In this document: one piece after another, positions 18,353 to 27,202 of the stretch | Layout: each line of letters opens with the position of its first letter | Numbering within the stretch: position 1 is the stretch's first letter | Assembly (NCBI GenBank): GCA_045863555.1 | Contig: BTUU01000009.1 | Span: 124,001-188,000, forward strand | Direction: 5' to 3' | Length of the DNA: 64,000 nucleotides | DNA from: JACRLV01 sp045863555 | GTDB taxonomy: Bacteria; Planctomycetota; Phycisphaerae; UBA1845; Fen-1342 | The notes under the pieces: generated by a model | What the model was told of the DNA's origin: nothing | Databases searched by the model: none | The model's input: only the letters and a program-made list of their open reading frames with translations | Made by a program: the position numbers and the translations under genes

Positions 18353-19996
18353 TCATTCGCCCGAGTCTTCCGCCTGCGTCTTGGGGTCGATCTTCCGCAC
18401 CACGACCGTCCTTCCGAACACATCTCCGAGCCGCTGGCGGTTTCGCGAGAGCAGCACGATGAACGCGAAGATCCAGAAGTGCGGGAAGAGCTCGAAGATG
18501 CGCATCAGGTTGCGCGTGATGACCTGCCAGGTCCGCGGGCGGTCGCCCTGTTCGCCGAGAACGCGCGTGCCGACGAGCATCTTGCCGAGCGTCCGCCCGA
18601 CGAGCAGCTCCATCAGCAGGGCATAGGCGACATAGACGGCGACGGAGACGGCCCACCAGACGAGTACGGGGCGCGGCGGGATCGAGGTGTCCTTCGACGA
18701 GACGATGCCCCAGTCGAAGAGGCGGCCGACGCCGGCCGCGGGCTCGACGCCCATGACGAGGGCGACGACGATCGCGATCGGGGCGAAGTCGATGAGCCAG
18801 CCGAGCAGGCGCTGAAAGGCGAGTGCGAGCGCGGCGTCGGGGGGCAGGGTCACGGTCTGGAGCACACTGTCGCGGCGGAACCAGAAGAGGAAGACCATGA
18901 CAAAGATCAGCACGGCGTAGAGGGCCATGTGCATGAAATTCTGGACGTAGACCGTCTGGAGCGGGGCGTTCAGCGTTGCGTCGATCGAGACACTCGTCTC
19001 GAGCGGCTTCTCTCCGGCGCGGGCGAACTGCACGAAATGCTCGCCGGTGTCGTCGACCGCGAGCAGCGCCAGGTGCTGGTTGAATCCGACGGCGGTCTTG
19101 TAGCTCTTGACCGCCCGGCCGCCGGGCAGCGGTGAGAACTCCATCGCGGTCGTGCGCCACTCGCGTCCGGGTTTTCCGCTGGCCGGGAGCAGCCGGCGCA
19201 CGACGAGCTTTTCGGCCCCGTCGACGTCCTCGACGGAGACGAGGCTGGGGAGGCCGCTGAGCAGCGTGAACCAGAAGTGCTGCACGCCCGTGGCGGCGAT
19301 CGTCCCGGTCTCCTTCGGCTCGCTGCCCGAGCGGTCGCGCTGCGTGACGTGGATGGACTCGCCGTCGTCGCTCCAGACGATGAACAACTCGCCGGCCGTG
19401 ACGCCGACGCGCGGCGGCAGGTCGCTGGGCGGCTCCTTGCGGATCTCGTCGATTCGGGCGACGCCGCGCCACGCCGTGCCGCGATATTCCACGAGGCTGT
19501 AGGGGGCGGAGGTGCCCGCGGTGATCATCCGGTCGGCGGCGGCGGACGGGACGATTGCGAAGACCGAGTCATCGAGGAAGCCGAGGTCGATCGGCGGCGC
19601 GCCGCCGGGGACGTTTGCCTCGGTCATCGGATCGTTGACGCGGAGGGTGAAACGGTACATACCGCCGTTGTCGAAAATGAGGAGGGCGGATTTTCCCATC
19701 ACGGCGAGGTTGGCGACGGGGCGGAAGACCTGGTGGCCGTCCTGGACGTCGAAGCCGGCCACGCCGGGGGCGCTGCTGGCCTCGCGGGCGAGGAGCAGGG
19801 ACTGGGTGGGCGAGCTTCCGCCGATCCAGAGATAGGACTCGTCGGAGGCGACGAAGACGCGGTCGGGCGCGAAGGGCCGTGACGTCTGGGCGGCCGCGGT
19901 GAGGGCAAGCGTCAGCAGTCCTGCGAGGAGCGCTCCCAGCATGCGTGGTCGTCGGTCGCGAGTCGTCGGCGTCGTAGCGAATAGCGGTTTCATCAT
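18353..19996 (-). CDS. RDD-family membrane protein with N-terminal extracytoplasmic domain
   Basis: 547 residues. A signal-like hydrophobic segment (~18-36) is followed by a ~310-residue beta-rich domain that looks propeller-like. A membrane helix at ~355-375 leads to an RDD domain (~390-520) with RLLGWLIDFAPIAIVV, the TLGKMLVGTRV motif and a final LGDVFGRTVVV block. RDD proteins are poorly defined, with proposed transport or stress roles. The fused sensor-like domain is specific to this lineage as far as I can see. It is divergent from ribH. Confidence 0.75.
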   Translation of the reverse strand: MMKPLFATTPTTRDRRPRMLGALLAGLLTLALTAAAQTSRPFAPDRVFVASDESYLWIGGSSPTQSLLLAREASSAPGVAGFDVQDGHQVFRPVANLAVMGKSALLIFDNGGMYRFTLRVNDPMTEANVPGGAPPIDLGFLDDSVFAIVPSAAADRMITAGTSAPYSLVEYRGTAWRGVARIDEIRKEPPSDLPPRVGVTAGELFIVWSDDGESIHVTQRDRSGSEPKETGTIAATGVQHFWFTLLSGLPSLVSVEDVDGAEKLVVRRLLPASGKPGREWRTTAMEFSPLPGGRAVKSYKTAVGFNQHLALLAVDDTGEHFVQFARAGEKPLETSVSIDATLNAPLQTVYVQNFMHMALYAVLIFVMVFLFWFRRDSVLQTVTLPPDAALALAFQRLLGWLIDFAPIAIVVALVMGVEPAAGVGRLFDWGIVSSKDTSIPPRPVLVWWAVSVAVYVAYALLMELLVGRTLGKMLVGTRVLGEQGDRPRTWQVITRNLMRIFELFPHFWIFAFIVLLSRNRQRLGDVFGRTVVVRKIDPKTQAEDSGE

Positions 19997-20148
19997 TGGC
20001 TCGCTGGATGATAGCGAGCCGCGCGGTTTGTCGCGCGGGACGCCGAATGCGGGTCGAAGGCGGGCACGAGGCGATGAAGAGTGGTCAAGCTGGGCGTCGG
20101 CGGCTACACTTTCGCGATGGATTTTCCGCAGCCTCTCCGGCGGTCTGC

Positions 20149-20628
20149 ATGAGCGCTACCGAGGACATCCGCGGCAGCCTCGACGCCGGCCCCTACCGGT
20201 TCGGCATTGTCGTGGCGCGCTTTAATGAGTTCATCACGTCGCGCCTGCTCCAGGGGGCGACCGACGTGCTCATCCGGAGCGGGGCCCGGCCCGAGAACAT
20301 CGTTCGCGTCTGGGTGCCGGGTTCGTGGGAGATTCCGCTGGCGGCGCAGAAGCTCGCCGAGAGCGGGCGCGTGCAGGCGGTGGTGGCGCTTGGGTGTCTG
20401 ATCCGCGGTGAGACGGGGCACTACGACCACATCGCTTGGGAGTCGGCCCGCGGGATCGCGGATGTCGCGCTGAAGACGGGCGTACCGGTGACGAACGGGA
20501 TTCTGACGGTGGAGAATCTCGACCAGGCGATCGACCGGGCGGGGGCGAAGGCGGGCAACAAGGGCGCGGATGCCGCGCTGGCGGCGATCGAAATGGCAGG
20601 CCTGGTCGCGACGATCGGGAAGAAGTGA
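20149..20628 (+). CDS. ribH: 6,7-dimethyl-8-ribityllumazine synthase
   Basis: 159 residues. Signatures are RFGIVVARFNEFITSRLLQGA, the VWVPGSWEIPLAAQ substrate loop and ALGCLIRGETGHYDHI, with the catalytic His in that last block. It condenses the ribityl-diaminouracil with dihydroxybutanone phosphate in riboflavin synthesis and normally forms an icosahedral shell. Start set at ATG 20149. nusB follows 30 nt after its stop, the common ribH-nusB order. Confidence 0.95.
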   Translation: MSATEDIRGSLDAGPYRFGIVVARFNEFITSRLLQGATDVLIRSGARPENIVRVWVPGSWEIPLAAQKLAESGRVQAVVALGCLIRGETGHYDHIAWESARGIADVALKTGVPVTNGILTVENLDQAIDRAGAKAGNKGADAALAAIEMAGLVATIGKK

Positions 20629-20658
20629 CGGACTCTGGGCGGGAAGTCTGAACCGGCG

Positions 20659-21126
20659 ATGACATACCAGTATCGAACGCAAGCCCGCAAGCTGGCATTG
20701 CAGGCGCTCTGCGCCTACGAGGCGGTCGGAGACGGCTTTCGGGAGCAACTCGGGCGCTTCCTGAGCGACGACGAGATTCTCTCGGACATCGGAATCGCGT
20801 CACCGCCCGAGGCGGAGATCGTCCGGTTTGCGCATCGACTCACGCAGGGCGCCTGGAGCCGGCGCGGCGAGCTCGACCGTCGGATCGAGGGCAGCGCGGC
20901 GCACTGGAGCCTGGCTCGCATGACGCCCGTGGATCGGAATATCCTGCGCCTGGGGTTGTTTGAGCTGCTCGAACCGGTCGTCGATGCTCCGCCCGCGGCC
21001 ATTATCAGCGAGGCGCTCGAGCTGGCCCGGGTTTTCGGCGACACGGACTCGCCGGCGTTCGTCAACGGCGTGCTGGACGCCGCGCGCCGGCAGATCGACC
21101 ACGAGCGTGCGTCGCCCGCGACCTGA
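20659..21126 (+). CDS. nusB: Transcription antitermination factor NusB
   Basis: 155 residues, all helical: RKLALQALCAYE at the N-terminus, TPVDRNILRLGLFELL and PAFVNGVLDAARR near the end are the NusB signatures. It binds boxA RNA with S10 for rRNA antitermination. Placed directly behind ribH, as in many bacteria. Confidence 0.93.
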   Translation: MTYQYRTQARKLALQALCAYEAVGDGFREQLGRFLSDDEILSDIGIASPPEAEIVRFAHRLTQGAWSRRGELDRRIEGSAAHWSLARMTPVDRNILRLGLFELLEPVVDAPPAAIISEALELARVFGDTDSPAFVNGVLDAARRQIDHERASPAT

Positions 21127-21192
21127 CGCGTTGTCGGCGAGCGCCCGCGCCCCTACGATTCCGCCTTCGACAGTCGCGACGGGACGCAGCCC

Positions 21193-21849
21193 ATGCCGGA
21201 AGCGGTGACATTCGCGCTCGTCACGTTCTCGGCGATCTTTTTCGTCGTTGATCCGTTCGCCGTCATTCCCATCTTCCTGGCCGTCACGGTGAATGAAGAC
21301 GCGGCCCGCAAGCGATCGACCGCGCGCCGCGCGGCCATCGTCGCGACGGTCACGCTGCTCGTGTTCGCGATCGCGGGGAGCCTCATCTTCCGCGTGCTCG
21401 GCATCACCATCGGCGCGTTCCGGATCGCCGGCGGGATCCTGCTGTTCATCATGGCGATCGAGATGCTCCGGGCGCAGCGCTCGCGCACCCGCACGAGTCC
21501 CGAGGAGGAGCGCGAGGGGGTCGAGCGCGATGACGTGGCGGTCATCCCGCTCGGCATCCCGATGCTTGCCGGTCCGGGCTCGATCGCGACGGTCATGGTG
21601 CTGATGAACGACGCCCAGGGCTCGCTCTTGCGGATGGCGATCGTCATCGCCGCGATCCTCCTCACCGGGGCCCTCTCGCACCTCGTCCTCCGGGCGTCGT
21701 CGCTCGTGGAGCGCACCCTCCGCCAGACCGGTCTGAACATCGTCACCCGCGTCATGGGCCTGATCCTCGCCGCCATCGCCGTGCAGTTCGTGGTCTACGG
21801 CCTGCGCGACGTCTGGCCGCAGATCAGCGGCGCGGCGGGGCCGGGGTAG
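21193..21849 (+). CDS. MarC-family integral membrane protein
   Basis: 218 residues with six predicted membrane helices. MarC signatures are FFVVDPFAVIPIFLAVT, FRIAGGILLFIMAIEML and the second half-repeat VIPLGIPMLAGPGSIATVMVL. The charged linker (~residues 95-115) between halves is longer than usual. MarC proteins have no agreed transport substrate. Confidence 0.88.
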   Translation: MPEAVTFALVTFSAIFFVVDPFAVIPIFLAVTVNEDAARKRSTARRAAIVATVTLLVFAIAGSLIFRVLGITIGAFRIAGGILLFIMAIEMLRAQRSRTRTSPEEEREGVERDDVAVIPLGIPMLAGPGSIATVMVLMNDAQGSLLRMAIVIAAILLTGALSHLVLRASSLVERTLRQTGLNIVTRVMGLILAAIAVQFVVYGLRDVWPQISGAAGPG

Positions 21850-21952
21850 CTCTGAGGCGGCTACGATCCTGTGAGAATCGCGCGGACGCGACTCTCGACT
21901 CTCGGCGTTTTCGAGCGAACTCGCGCCGGCGGACCCGCACGGGGGACAGTGG

Positions 21953-22597
21953 ATGGATGGGTCGATCGACCCCGGGGAACTGGAGCGGATCGCCGTACCG
22001 GACTGGGGGCTGGAGTGCCTTCACTGCCGGTATCTGCTCCGCGGCCTCACCTCGCGCGTGTGCCCTGAGTGCGGCACGCCGTTTCGCGTGGCCGATCTGA
22101 TCCGCACCTGGACGCGCACCCATCCGCCTCGGTTCAGCGCAGCCACGCGTCCGCTGCCTGACTACGGACTGCACTGCTTGCAGTGTCGGGGGCCGCTTGC
22201 CGGTGCGACGGAGTCACGCTGCCCGGCCTGCGCGGCTGGGTTCGATCTGGCAGGGATCGAACCGCGCAAGGACTGGTTCATCGCCGATGAAGCGCTCGCC
22301 CGGCCGCTGGACCTGCTCAATCTCGCGGTCCTGCTGGAAGCCGAGGCGATTCCGTACTACCCGCAGTCGGGCAAGAGCTTTACGGACCTGGTGATGGGCC
22401 GGGTCGCGTTTGGTGCGAACCTGGTCATTCCGCGCGAGTTTTACTGGGATGTCCGACTGCTGGTTCGACGGGCGGCGGTCGACATCGAGCAGCGCCGTGC
22501 GCGGCCCGATGGGGGGTGGACGTGCGGCCAGTGCGGCGAGGAGTCCCCCGCACATTTCGAAGTTTGCTGGAACTGTGGAAGCACCCGGCCCGCCTGA
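21953..22597 (+). CDS. Triple zinc-ribbon protein with DUF2007-like middle domain
   Basis: 214 residues. Three C-x2-C...C-x2-C ribbons are visible: CLHCRYLL..CPECG (~22-42), CLQCRG..CPAC (~73-88) and CGQCG..CWNCG (~190-210). The middle (~105-175), with LLNLAVLLEAEAIPYY, resembles DUF2007-type 'putative signal transducing' domains, which have two such strands and a helix. Cytosolic. Function not established. Confidence 0.6.
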   Translation: MDGSIDPGELERIAVPDWGLECLHCRYLLRGLTSRVCPECGTPFRVADLIRTWTRTHPPRFSAATRPLPDYGLHCLQCRGPLAGATESRCPACAAGFDLAGIEPRKDWFIADEALARPLDLLNLAVLLEAEAIPYYPQSGKSFTDLVMGRVAFGANLVIPREFYWDVRLLVRRAAVDIEQRRARPDGGWTCGQCGEESPAHFEVCWNCGSTRPA

Positions 22598-22711
22598 TGA
22601 TCCCGATCCGCGTGCCGGCGTGAATCGGATTTTCCTTGAACCGCCGGCACGCGATGCCTACCGTACACCTGCGTCGCTGATATCCCGGGTTCGTATGACC
22701 GGAGGTTCGCC

Positions 22712-23392
22712 ATGCGCGCTCACCTGATGCTCGTCCCTCTCGCACTTGCGTCGATCATCGCACCCGCGGCCGGACAGGCCGTGTCCTACGACATCAACCC
22801 GGCGACCGTGATGGAGGCCGATTTCTGCCTCGGGCCGTGCGACTGCGCATTACCCACGCTGATCGGGTCCGCGGCCGGGCGCTTCACGCTCCGCTTCGAT
22901 CACGCGGATCCGCTCTTCGACGTGTATCGCGTCGAGGACCTCTTCGTCGTCGCGGATATTCCCGATTTTCAGCCGATCCGGCTTGTCGGGGACGGGGAGT
23001 ATCGCATCGGCGGGGAATTCGCGCGGCTGCATCAGCTCAGGTTGGACGCGGAACTCTATGGCGGCGGCGGCGAGGCGCTCCACTTCGACAGCGGACTCGT
23101 CACGGCTGACCCACGGCACCCGTTCCCGGCCATCGGGATTCATGTCGAATCGGAGCGGCCGGAGCTTGGCTGCATTCAAATCCGGCTCGACCTGACCGCG
23201 GCGCCGGACGCGTGCCCGGCCGACCTTGATGACAGCGGCGATGTCGGGCTCGCGGACCTGGCGATTCTCCTCGGCGGGTTTGGTCGATCCGGCGACGCCG
23301 CTCACGCGGACGGGGACCTGGACGCCGATCGCGATGTCGATCTGGCGGATCTTTCACGCCTGCTGGCGGATTTTGGAACGGAGTGTCGGTGA
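22712..23392 (+). CDS. Secreted protein with dockerin-like tag
   Basis: 226 residues. A signal peptide (to ~AAGQ, residue 22) precedes a beta-rich domain of ~145 residues that I do not recognise. The C-terminal ~60 residues are two dockerin type I-like repeats (ADLDDSGDVGLADLAILLGGFG and GDLDADRDVDLADLSRLL, each split here only by their DxDxD loops). The cargo domain has four Cys near its start (CLGPCDC), possibly disulfide bonded. Confidence 0.7.
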   Translation: MRAHLMLVPLALASIIAPAAGQAVSYDINPATVMEADFCLGPCDCALPTLIGSAAGRFTLRFDHADPLFDVYRVEDLFVVADIPDFQPIRLVGDGEYRIGGEFARLHQLRLDAELYGGGGEALHFDSGLVTADPRHPFPAIGIHVESERPELGCIQIRLDLTAAPDACPADLDDSGDVGLADLAILLGGFGRSGDAAHADGDLDADRDVDLADLSRLLADFGTECR

Positions 23393-23405
23393 TCGGAGGG
23401 AGAGG

Positions 23406-23678
23406 CTACTCGTCGCCGCCGGTGCACTGCTCGGTGAGGATGATGGCCTCGTTGTGGTGCACCTGGGCGAAGCCGCCGCTGATCTCCAATGACTTGAAGT
23501 CGTTTCCCTTGCGGTACTTAAGCGTTCCGGCCCCCAGCTCGCACATGAGCGGGGCGCGGTCCTTGAGGAACCCGATCTGGCCGTCGTGGGCGGGGACGAC
23601 GAGCGAGTCGGTATGCGTATCGACGACCTGCCGCTCGGGCGTGATGACGACGACATGGATGGAGTCTTGCTTGGCCAT
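23406..23678 (-). CDS. atpC: ATP synthase F1 epsilon subunit, short orphan
   Basis: 90 residues from ATG 23678. The N-terminal beta-sandwich of epsilon is complete: VVVITPERQVVD, SLVVPAHDGQIGFLKDRAPLM, LEISGGFAQVHHNEAIILTE. The two C-terminal regulatory helices are absent, so it cannot form the inhibitory up-state. No other F1Fo gene is in view, so atpC is separated from the rest of the operon. Confidence 0.85.
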   Translation of the reverse strand: MAKQDSIHVVVITPERQVVDTHTDSLVVPAHDGQIGFLKDRAPLMCELGAGTLKYRKGNDFKSLEISGGFAQVHHNEAIILTEQCTGGDE

Positions 23679-23930
23679 AGTCGAGGCAGAGTAGAAGCGC
23701 GGGGGGCCTCCGTCAAGGTGGGCGACTTTCACGGGAACCGGCCGTCGGCGGTCCGCGTCGCCTCCATTTCGGCTCCGGAAACACCGATACTAGGAGCGGG
23801 CGGGCGCAGGTTCTGCGCGCCGCCGCCAAGGGTCGACGCGACTCTGCGGCACGGCTAGGATCAGTTGGCCGCCGAGGTTATCGCTCCAAAACGACGCCGA
23901 TCGAGGAGTGAACGGCGTACGAGGGTTTGC

Positions 23931-25031
23931 ATGGTCCTGCGCATCGAAAAAGACCACCAGCGCTTCCGGCAGATCGTCAAGGGCAAGATCCGCGGCGACC
24001 TGCGGAAGTTTCTTACCCGCGGCGAGCTGATCGGCAAGGAGGGCAAGCACCTCATCAGCATCCCCGTCCGCGGAGTCGAGCTGCCCCACTTCCGCTACGG
24101 TGACAACAACGACGGCGGCGTCGGCCAGGGCGACGGCCAGCCGGGCCAGCAGGTGGGCGACGAGGACGGCAACGCGGGCATGGGCGGGGAAGACCCCGGC
24201 CGGCACATTCTCGAAGTGGACATCAGCCTCGACGAACTGGCGGATATTCTCGGCGAAGAGCTGAAACTGCCGCGGATTGAGCCGAAAGGCTCGCACAACA
24301 TCACGGCCGTAAAGGATCGCTACAGCAGCACGCGGCAGACGGGCCCGGAGTCGCTGCGGCATTTCAAGCGGACGTTCCGCCGGGCGCTCCGGCGGATGAT
24401 CATGACCGGGGCGTACGACGCGTCGAACCCGACGATCATCTTCGAGCGGCGCGACAAGGTGTATCGCAGTTGGAAGCCGGTGAAGAAGCCGCAGAGCAAC
24501 GCGATCATCGTCTACATGATGGACGTGTCGGGCTCGATGGGGCACGAGCAGAAGGAACTCGTCCGGCTGGAGGCGTTCTGGATCGACGCGTGGCTGCGGC
24601 GGAACTACGACGGCATCGAGAGCCGGTATATCGTTCACGACGTGCATGCGAAGGAAGTGGACCGCGAGACGTTCTTCCACCTGCGCGAGGACGGCGGCAC
24701 GAAGATCTCGTCCGCGTTCAAGTGCTGCCGGGACCTGCTGGACAAGCACTATCCGCCCGGCGAGTGGAACACGTACCTCTTCCACTTCAGCGACGGCGAC
24801 AATTCCAGCGAAAGCGACTCGCGTGAGTGCTGCAAGCTGCTCCGCGATGTGCTGCTGCCGCGCAGCAACCAGTTCGGCTACTGCCAGGTGGCGAGCGCGT
24901 ATGGGAGCGGGAACTTCATCAACGTGCTGAAGGACCAGCTCGCGGACGTGGAGAACATGGTCACGAGCCGGGTGAATACGAAGGACGACATCTACGACAG
25001 CATCAAGGTGTTTTTCAGCACGGGGCGGTAG
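23931..25031 (+). CDS. DUF444/YeaH-YhbH family protein
   Basis: 366 residues. It carries the family's Gly-rich linker (~residues 60-85, GQGDGQPGQQVGDEDG) and a von Willebrand A-like domain with MMDVSGSMG (MIDAS-like) and FHFSDGDNSSES. Family members are normally encoded with the PrkA Ser kinase and SpoVR and act in starvation or sporulation-linked stress. Neither partner is visible here. ATG 23931 follows a weak ribosome-binding site. Confidence 0.85.
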   Translation: MVLRIEKDHQRFRQIVKGKIRGDLRKFLTRGELIGKEGKHLISIPVRGVELPHFRYGDNNDGGVGQGDGQPGQQVGDEDGNAGMGGEDPGRHILEVDISLDELADILGEELKLPRIEPKGSHNITAVKDRYSSTRQTGPESLRHFKRTFRRALRRMIMTGAYDASNPTIIFERRDKVYRSWKPVKKPQSNAIIVYMMDVSGSMGHEQKELVRLEAFWIDAWLRRNYDGIESRYIVHDVHAKEVDRETFFHLREDGGTKISSAFKCCRDLLDKHYPPGEWNTYLFHFSDGDNSSESDSRECCKLLRDVLLPRSNQFGYCQVASAYGSGNFINVLKDQLADVENMVTSRVNTKDDIYDSIKVFFSTGR

Positions 25032-25046
25032 CACCGGAGAGCACTG

Positions 25047-25277
25047 GTGAACTCCCGATTCCCGCGCATTACGCACGGTCCTGCAGTCATGGGAGGAAAG
25101 CCGTGCATTCGGGGGCTGCGCGTCACGGTCGCGACGGTTCTCGGACTCATGGGCTCCGGCAGAACGGACGACGAAATCCTGAGGTCGTATCCCTATCTCG
25201 AAGCTGCCGACCTCCGCGAGGCTCTGTCGTACGCGTCGTGGAGGCTCGGGGAGCCCGATGCAGCTTTTCGGCCCTGA
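25047..25277 (+). CDS. DUF433 antitoxin-like protein
   Basis: 76 residues with the DUF433 signature: ITHGPAVMGGKPCIRGLRVTVATVL, a short linker, then DDEILRSYPYLEAADLREALSYAS. DUF433 proteins are antitoxins usually followed by a DUF5615 PIN-like toxin. A truncated toxin start lies 7 nt downstream. Confidence 0.85.
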   Translation: MNSRFPRITHGPAVMGGKPCIRGLRVTVATVLGLMGSGRTDDEILRSYPYLEAADLREALSYASWRLGEPDAAFRP

Positions 25278-25283
25278 AAAACC

Positions 25284-25397
25284 GTGAAGATCCTGATTGA
25301 CATTGGGGTTGACTCAATCGACTGTGTAGCGCATATTCAAAGGAAGACGATTTTGAAAGGCGGTGTCTCATGCAACTCAATTCAAACACGGCTGTAA
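25284..25397 (+). pseudogene. Truncated PIN-like (DUF5615-type) toxin remnant
   Basis: A GTG-started frame of 37 codons begins VKILIDIGVDS, resembling the MKILID start of DUF5615 toxins, then ends with unrelated residues. Its position directly behind a DUF433 antitoxin supports the reading. The catalytic remainder is gone. Confidence 0.5.
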
Positions 25398-25565
25398 CCT
25401 CCCCGGCCACTTTTTCGACCCGCTTCTGATCGCTCTTCCGCAGCGGTGAGCGATTCTTAGCCGGCCGAATCGGGCCGGGCGATTCCACCTGTTGTTTTGA
25501 CTCAGAACGGAACTTCCGCGCGCCGGTGCTTGCTGCACCCGCGGTGCGCGAGATGGAGATTCTGC

Positions 25566-25994
25566 ATGAAATCGCCCAAACGGCGACCGGAGACCCTGCG
25601 CGCACTTTGCGCGGAGCCCGGGGAAGACGATGGAATGGACCCGCGCGACGCGTACTCGCGCGCCGGCAATGATTCAAACAAAACTGGAGGGCGAAAGACC
25701 GCACAACTCTGCAAGCAAGTGGCTCGCGCGATCGAGTCGGCGCTCGCGGCATGCGCGGATGTGCGACTGCACGAATTGGAAGTTATTCGCGTCGAACCCG
25801 CACCGAACGCAGGGCGGCTACGCGTCGTGGTTCGAGTTTCATCTGGCGGCGAAACGCGCGACACGACCGCGCTCGCTCTCATCTTGGCCGCGGCAACCGG
25901 ACACATTCGGAGTGAAATCGCGCTCGTCGTGACGCGGAAGCGGGTGCCGGAGATCGCGTTTCAAGTCATGGAGGACCCCGATGTCACGACCTGA
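25566..25994 (+). CDS. RbfA-like protein coupled to an RtcB-type ligase
   Basis: 142 residues from ATG 25566. After a ~50-residue basic/acidic leader, the remaining ~90 residues match the KH-like fold of ribosome-binding factor A: a helix (LCKQVARAIESALAAC), a strand pair (ELEVIRVEPAPNAGRLRVVVRV), a helix and the hallmark ending GHIRSEIALVVTRKRVPEIAFQV. Classic RbfA is ~120 residues, is encoded next to infB and truB, and matures 16S rRNA. Here the gene overlaps the RtcB-family start by 14 nt, implying translational coupling and a special role. The RbfA assignment is by pattern only. Confidence 0.55.
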   Translation: MKSPKRRPETLRALCAEPGEDDGMDPRDAYSRAGNDSNKTGGRKTAQLCKQVARAIESALAACADVRLHELEVIRVEPAPNAGRLRVVVRVSSGGETRDTTALALILAAATGHIRSEIALVVTRKRVPEIAFQVMEDPDVTT

Positions 25995-27153
25995 CCGGCG
26001 CTCCCGAAAGGCGGCCCCGATTCACTCCTGGCTCATCGAGCCGCTCGCGCCCGACGTACGTCGCGCAGTGGAGCGGTTATCGCGGGCCGACGATATCGTG
26101 CACATCGCGCTCATGCCCGATGTTCATCTCGCGGAAGGCGTGTGCGTCGGCACGGTCGCCGCGACGACGCACCTCATTTATCCGCAGGCCGTCGGCGGTG
26201 ACATCGGATGCGGGATGGCCGCGATCGCGTTCGACTGCGAGGCGGATCGGCTGAAGGACGCGCGCGTCGCGACGCGGCTGCTTGACCGGCTGGCCGAAGC
26301 CATTCCGGTCCTCCTGCACAACAGCCTCTCCGCCGCGCCGGCGCTGCCCGAGACGATCGAACCGGCCGACGGCAGAGGGGTACTGGTCTCATCAGCCAAA
26401 CTTGAACGCGATGCACGACGCGAAGGGCGCATCCAGTTCGGCACGCTCGGACGGGGAAATCACTTCCTCGAATTCCAGGCCGCCGAGGACGGTCGACTCT
26501 GGCTCATGGTCCACACGGGTTCCCGCCACATGGGCCAGGCGATTACGGCGCACCACTTGGCGATTGCGACGAAAACGGCCGGCGGACTCTTCCATCTCGA
26601 CGCGGACACCGAGGCGGGCCGCCGCTACCTCGCCGATGTCGAGTGGGCCTGCCACTATGCGGACGAAAATCGGCGTGAGATCGTCAACCGCGCAATCGCC
26701 GTCGCGGGCGAGTTGCTCGGCTGTCCGCCGGTACCCGACTCGTTGATTACGTGCAACCACAACCACGTCCGCCGGGAGTCACACTGCGGTCGCGAGCTCT
26801 GGGTTCACCGCAAAGGCGCCGTCTCGGCGGCCGAGGGCGAGCCGGGCATCGTTCCCGGTTCGATGGGCACGTCCAGCGTTCACACGCTCGGCCGCGGCGA
26901 GCCGCTCGCCCTGAATTCGTGCGCCCACGGCGCTGGGCGCAGACTCAGCCGCGACGCGGCCCGCCGGACGGTTTCCCCGCGTCGCCTGGCGAGCGAAATC
27001 GACGGCGTCTGGTTCAATCCGCGAATCGCGGCGCAGCTCTGCGAGGAGGCGCCGTCGGCGTACAAGGACATCGACGCCGTCCTTCGGGCGCAGCGGCCGC
27101 TGGCGCGGATTGTTCGGCGTCTGCGGCCGGTGCTGGTCTACAAGGGGGTGTAA
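25981..27153 (+). CDS. RtcB-family RNA ligase, short form
   Basis: 390 residues. RtcB motifs in order: MPDVHLAEGVCVG, GGDIGCGM (metal-binding Cys), GRGNHFLEFQ, VHTGSRHMGQ, CNHNHV, PGSMGTSSV and the guanylylated His motif CAHGAGRRLSRD. RtcB joins 3'-phosphate or 2',3'-cyclic phosphate ends to 5'-OH ends using GTP and Mn2+. At 390 residues it lacks the length of canonical RtcB (~410-480), like the RtcB2-type paralogues tied to ribosome repair. It is coupled to the RbfA-like gene upstream. A second, different rtcB starts at 63339. Confidence 0.88.
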   Translation: MSRPDRRSRKAAPIHSWLIEPLAPDVRRAVERLSRADDIVHIALMPDVHLAEGVCVGTVAATTHLIYPQAVGGDIGCGMAAIAFDCEADRLKDARVATRLLDRLAEAIPVLLHNSLSAAPALPETIEPADGRGVLVSSAKLERDARREGRIQFGTLGRGNHFLEFQAAEDGRLWLMVHTGSRHMGQAITAHHLAIATKTAGGLFHLDADTEAGRRYLADVEWACHYADENRREIVNRAIAVAGELLGCPPVPDSLITCNHNHVRRESHCGRELWVHRKGAVSAAEGEPGIVPGSMGTSSVHTLGRGEPLALNSCAHGAGRRLSRDAARRTVSPRRLASEIDGVWFNPRIAAQLCEEAPSAYKDIDAVLRAQRPLARIVRRLRPVLVYKGV

Positions 27154-27202
27154 AAAACAAGAGCGAGGCTCCCGGACAGGCGCGGTCGGTTGAGCGGAAA
27201 AG

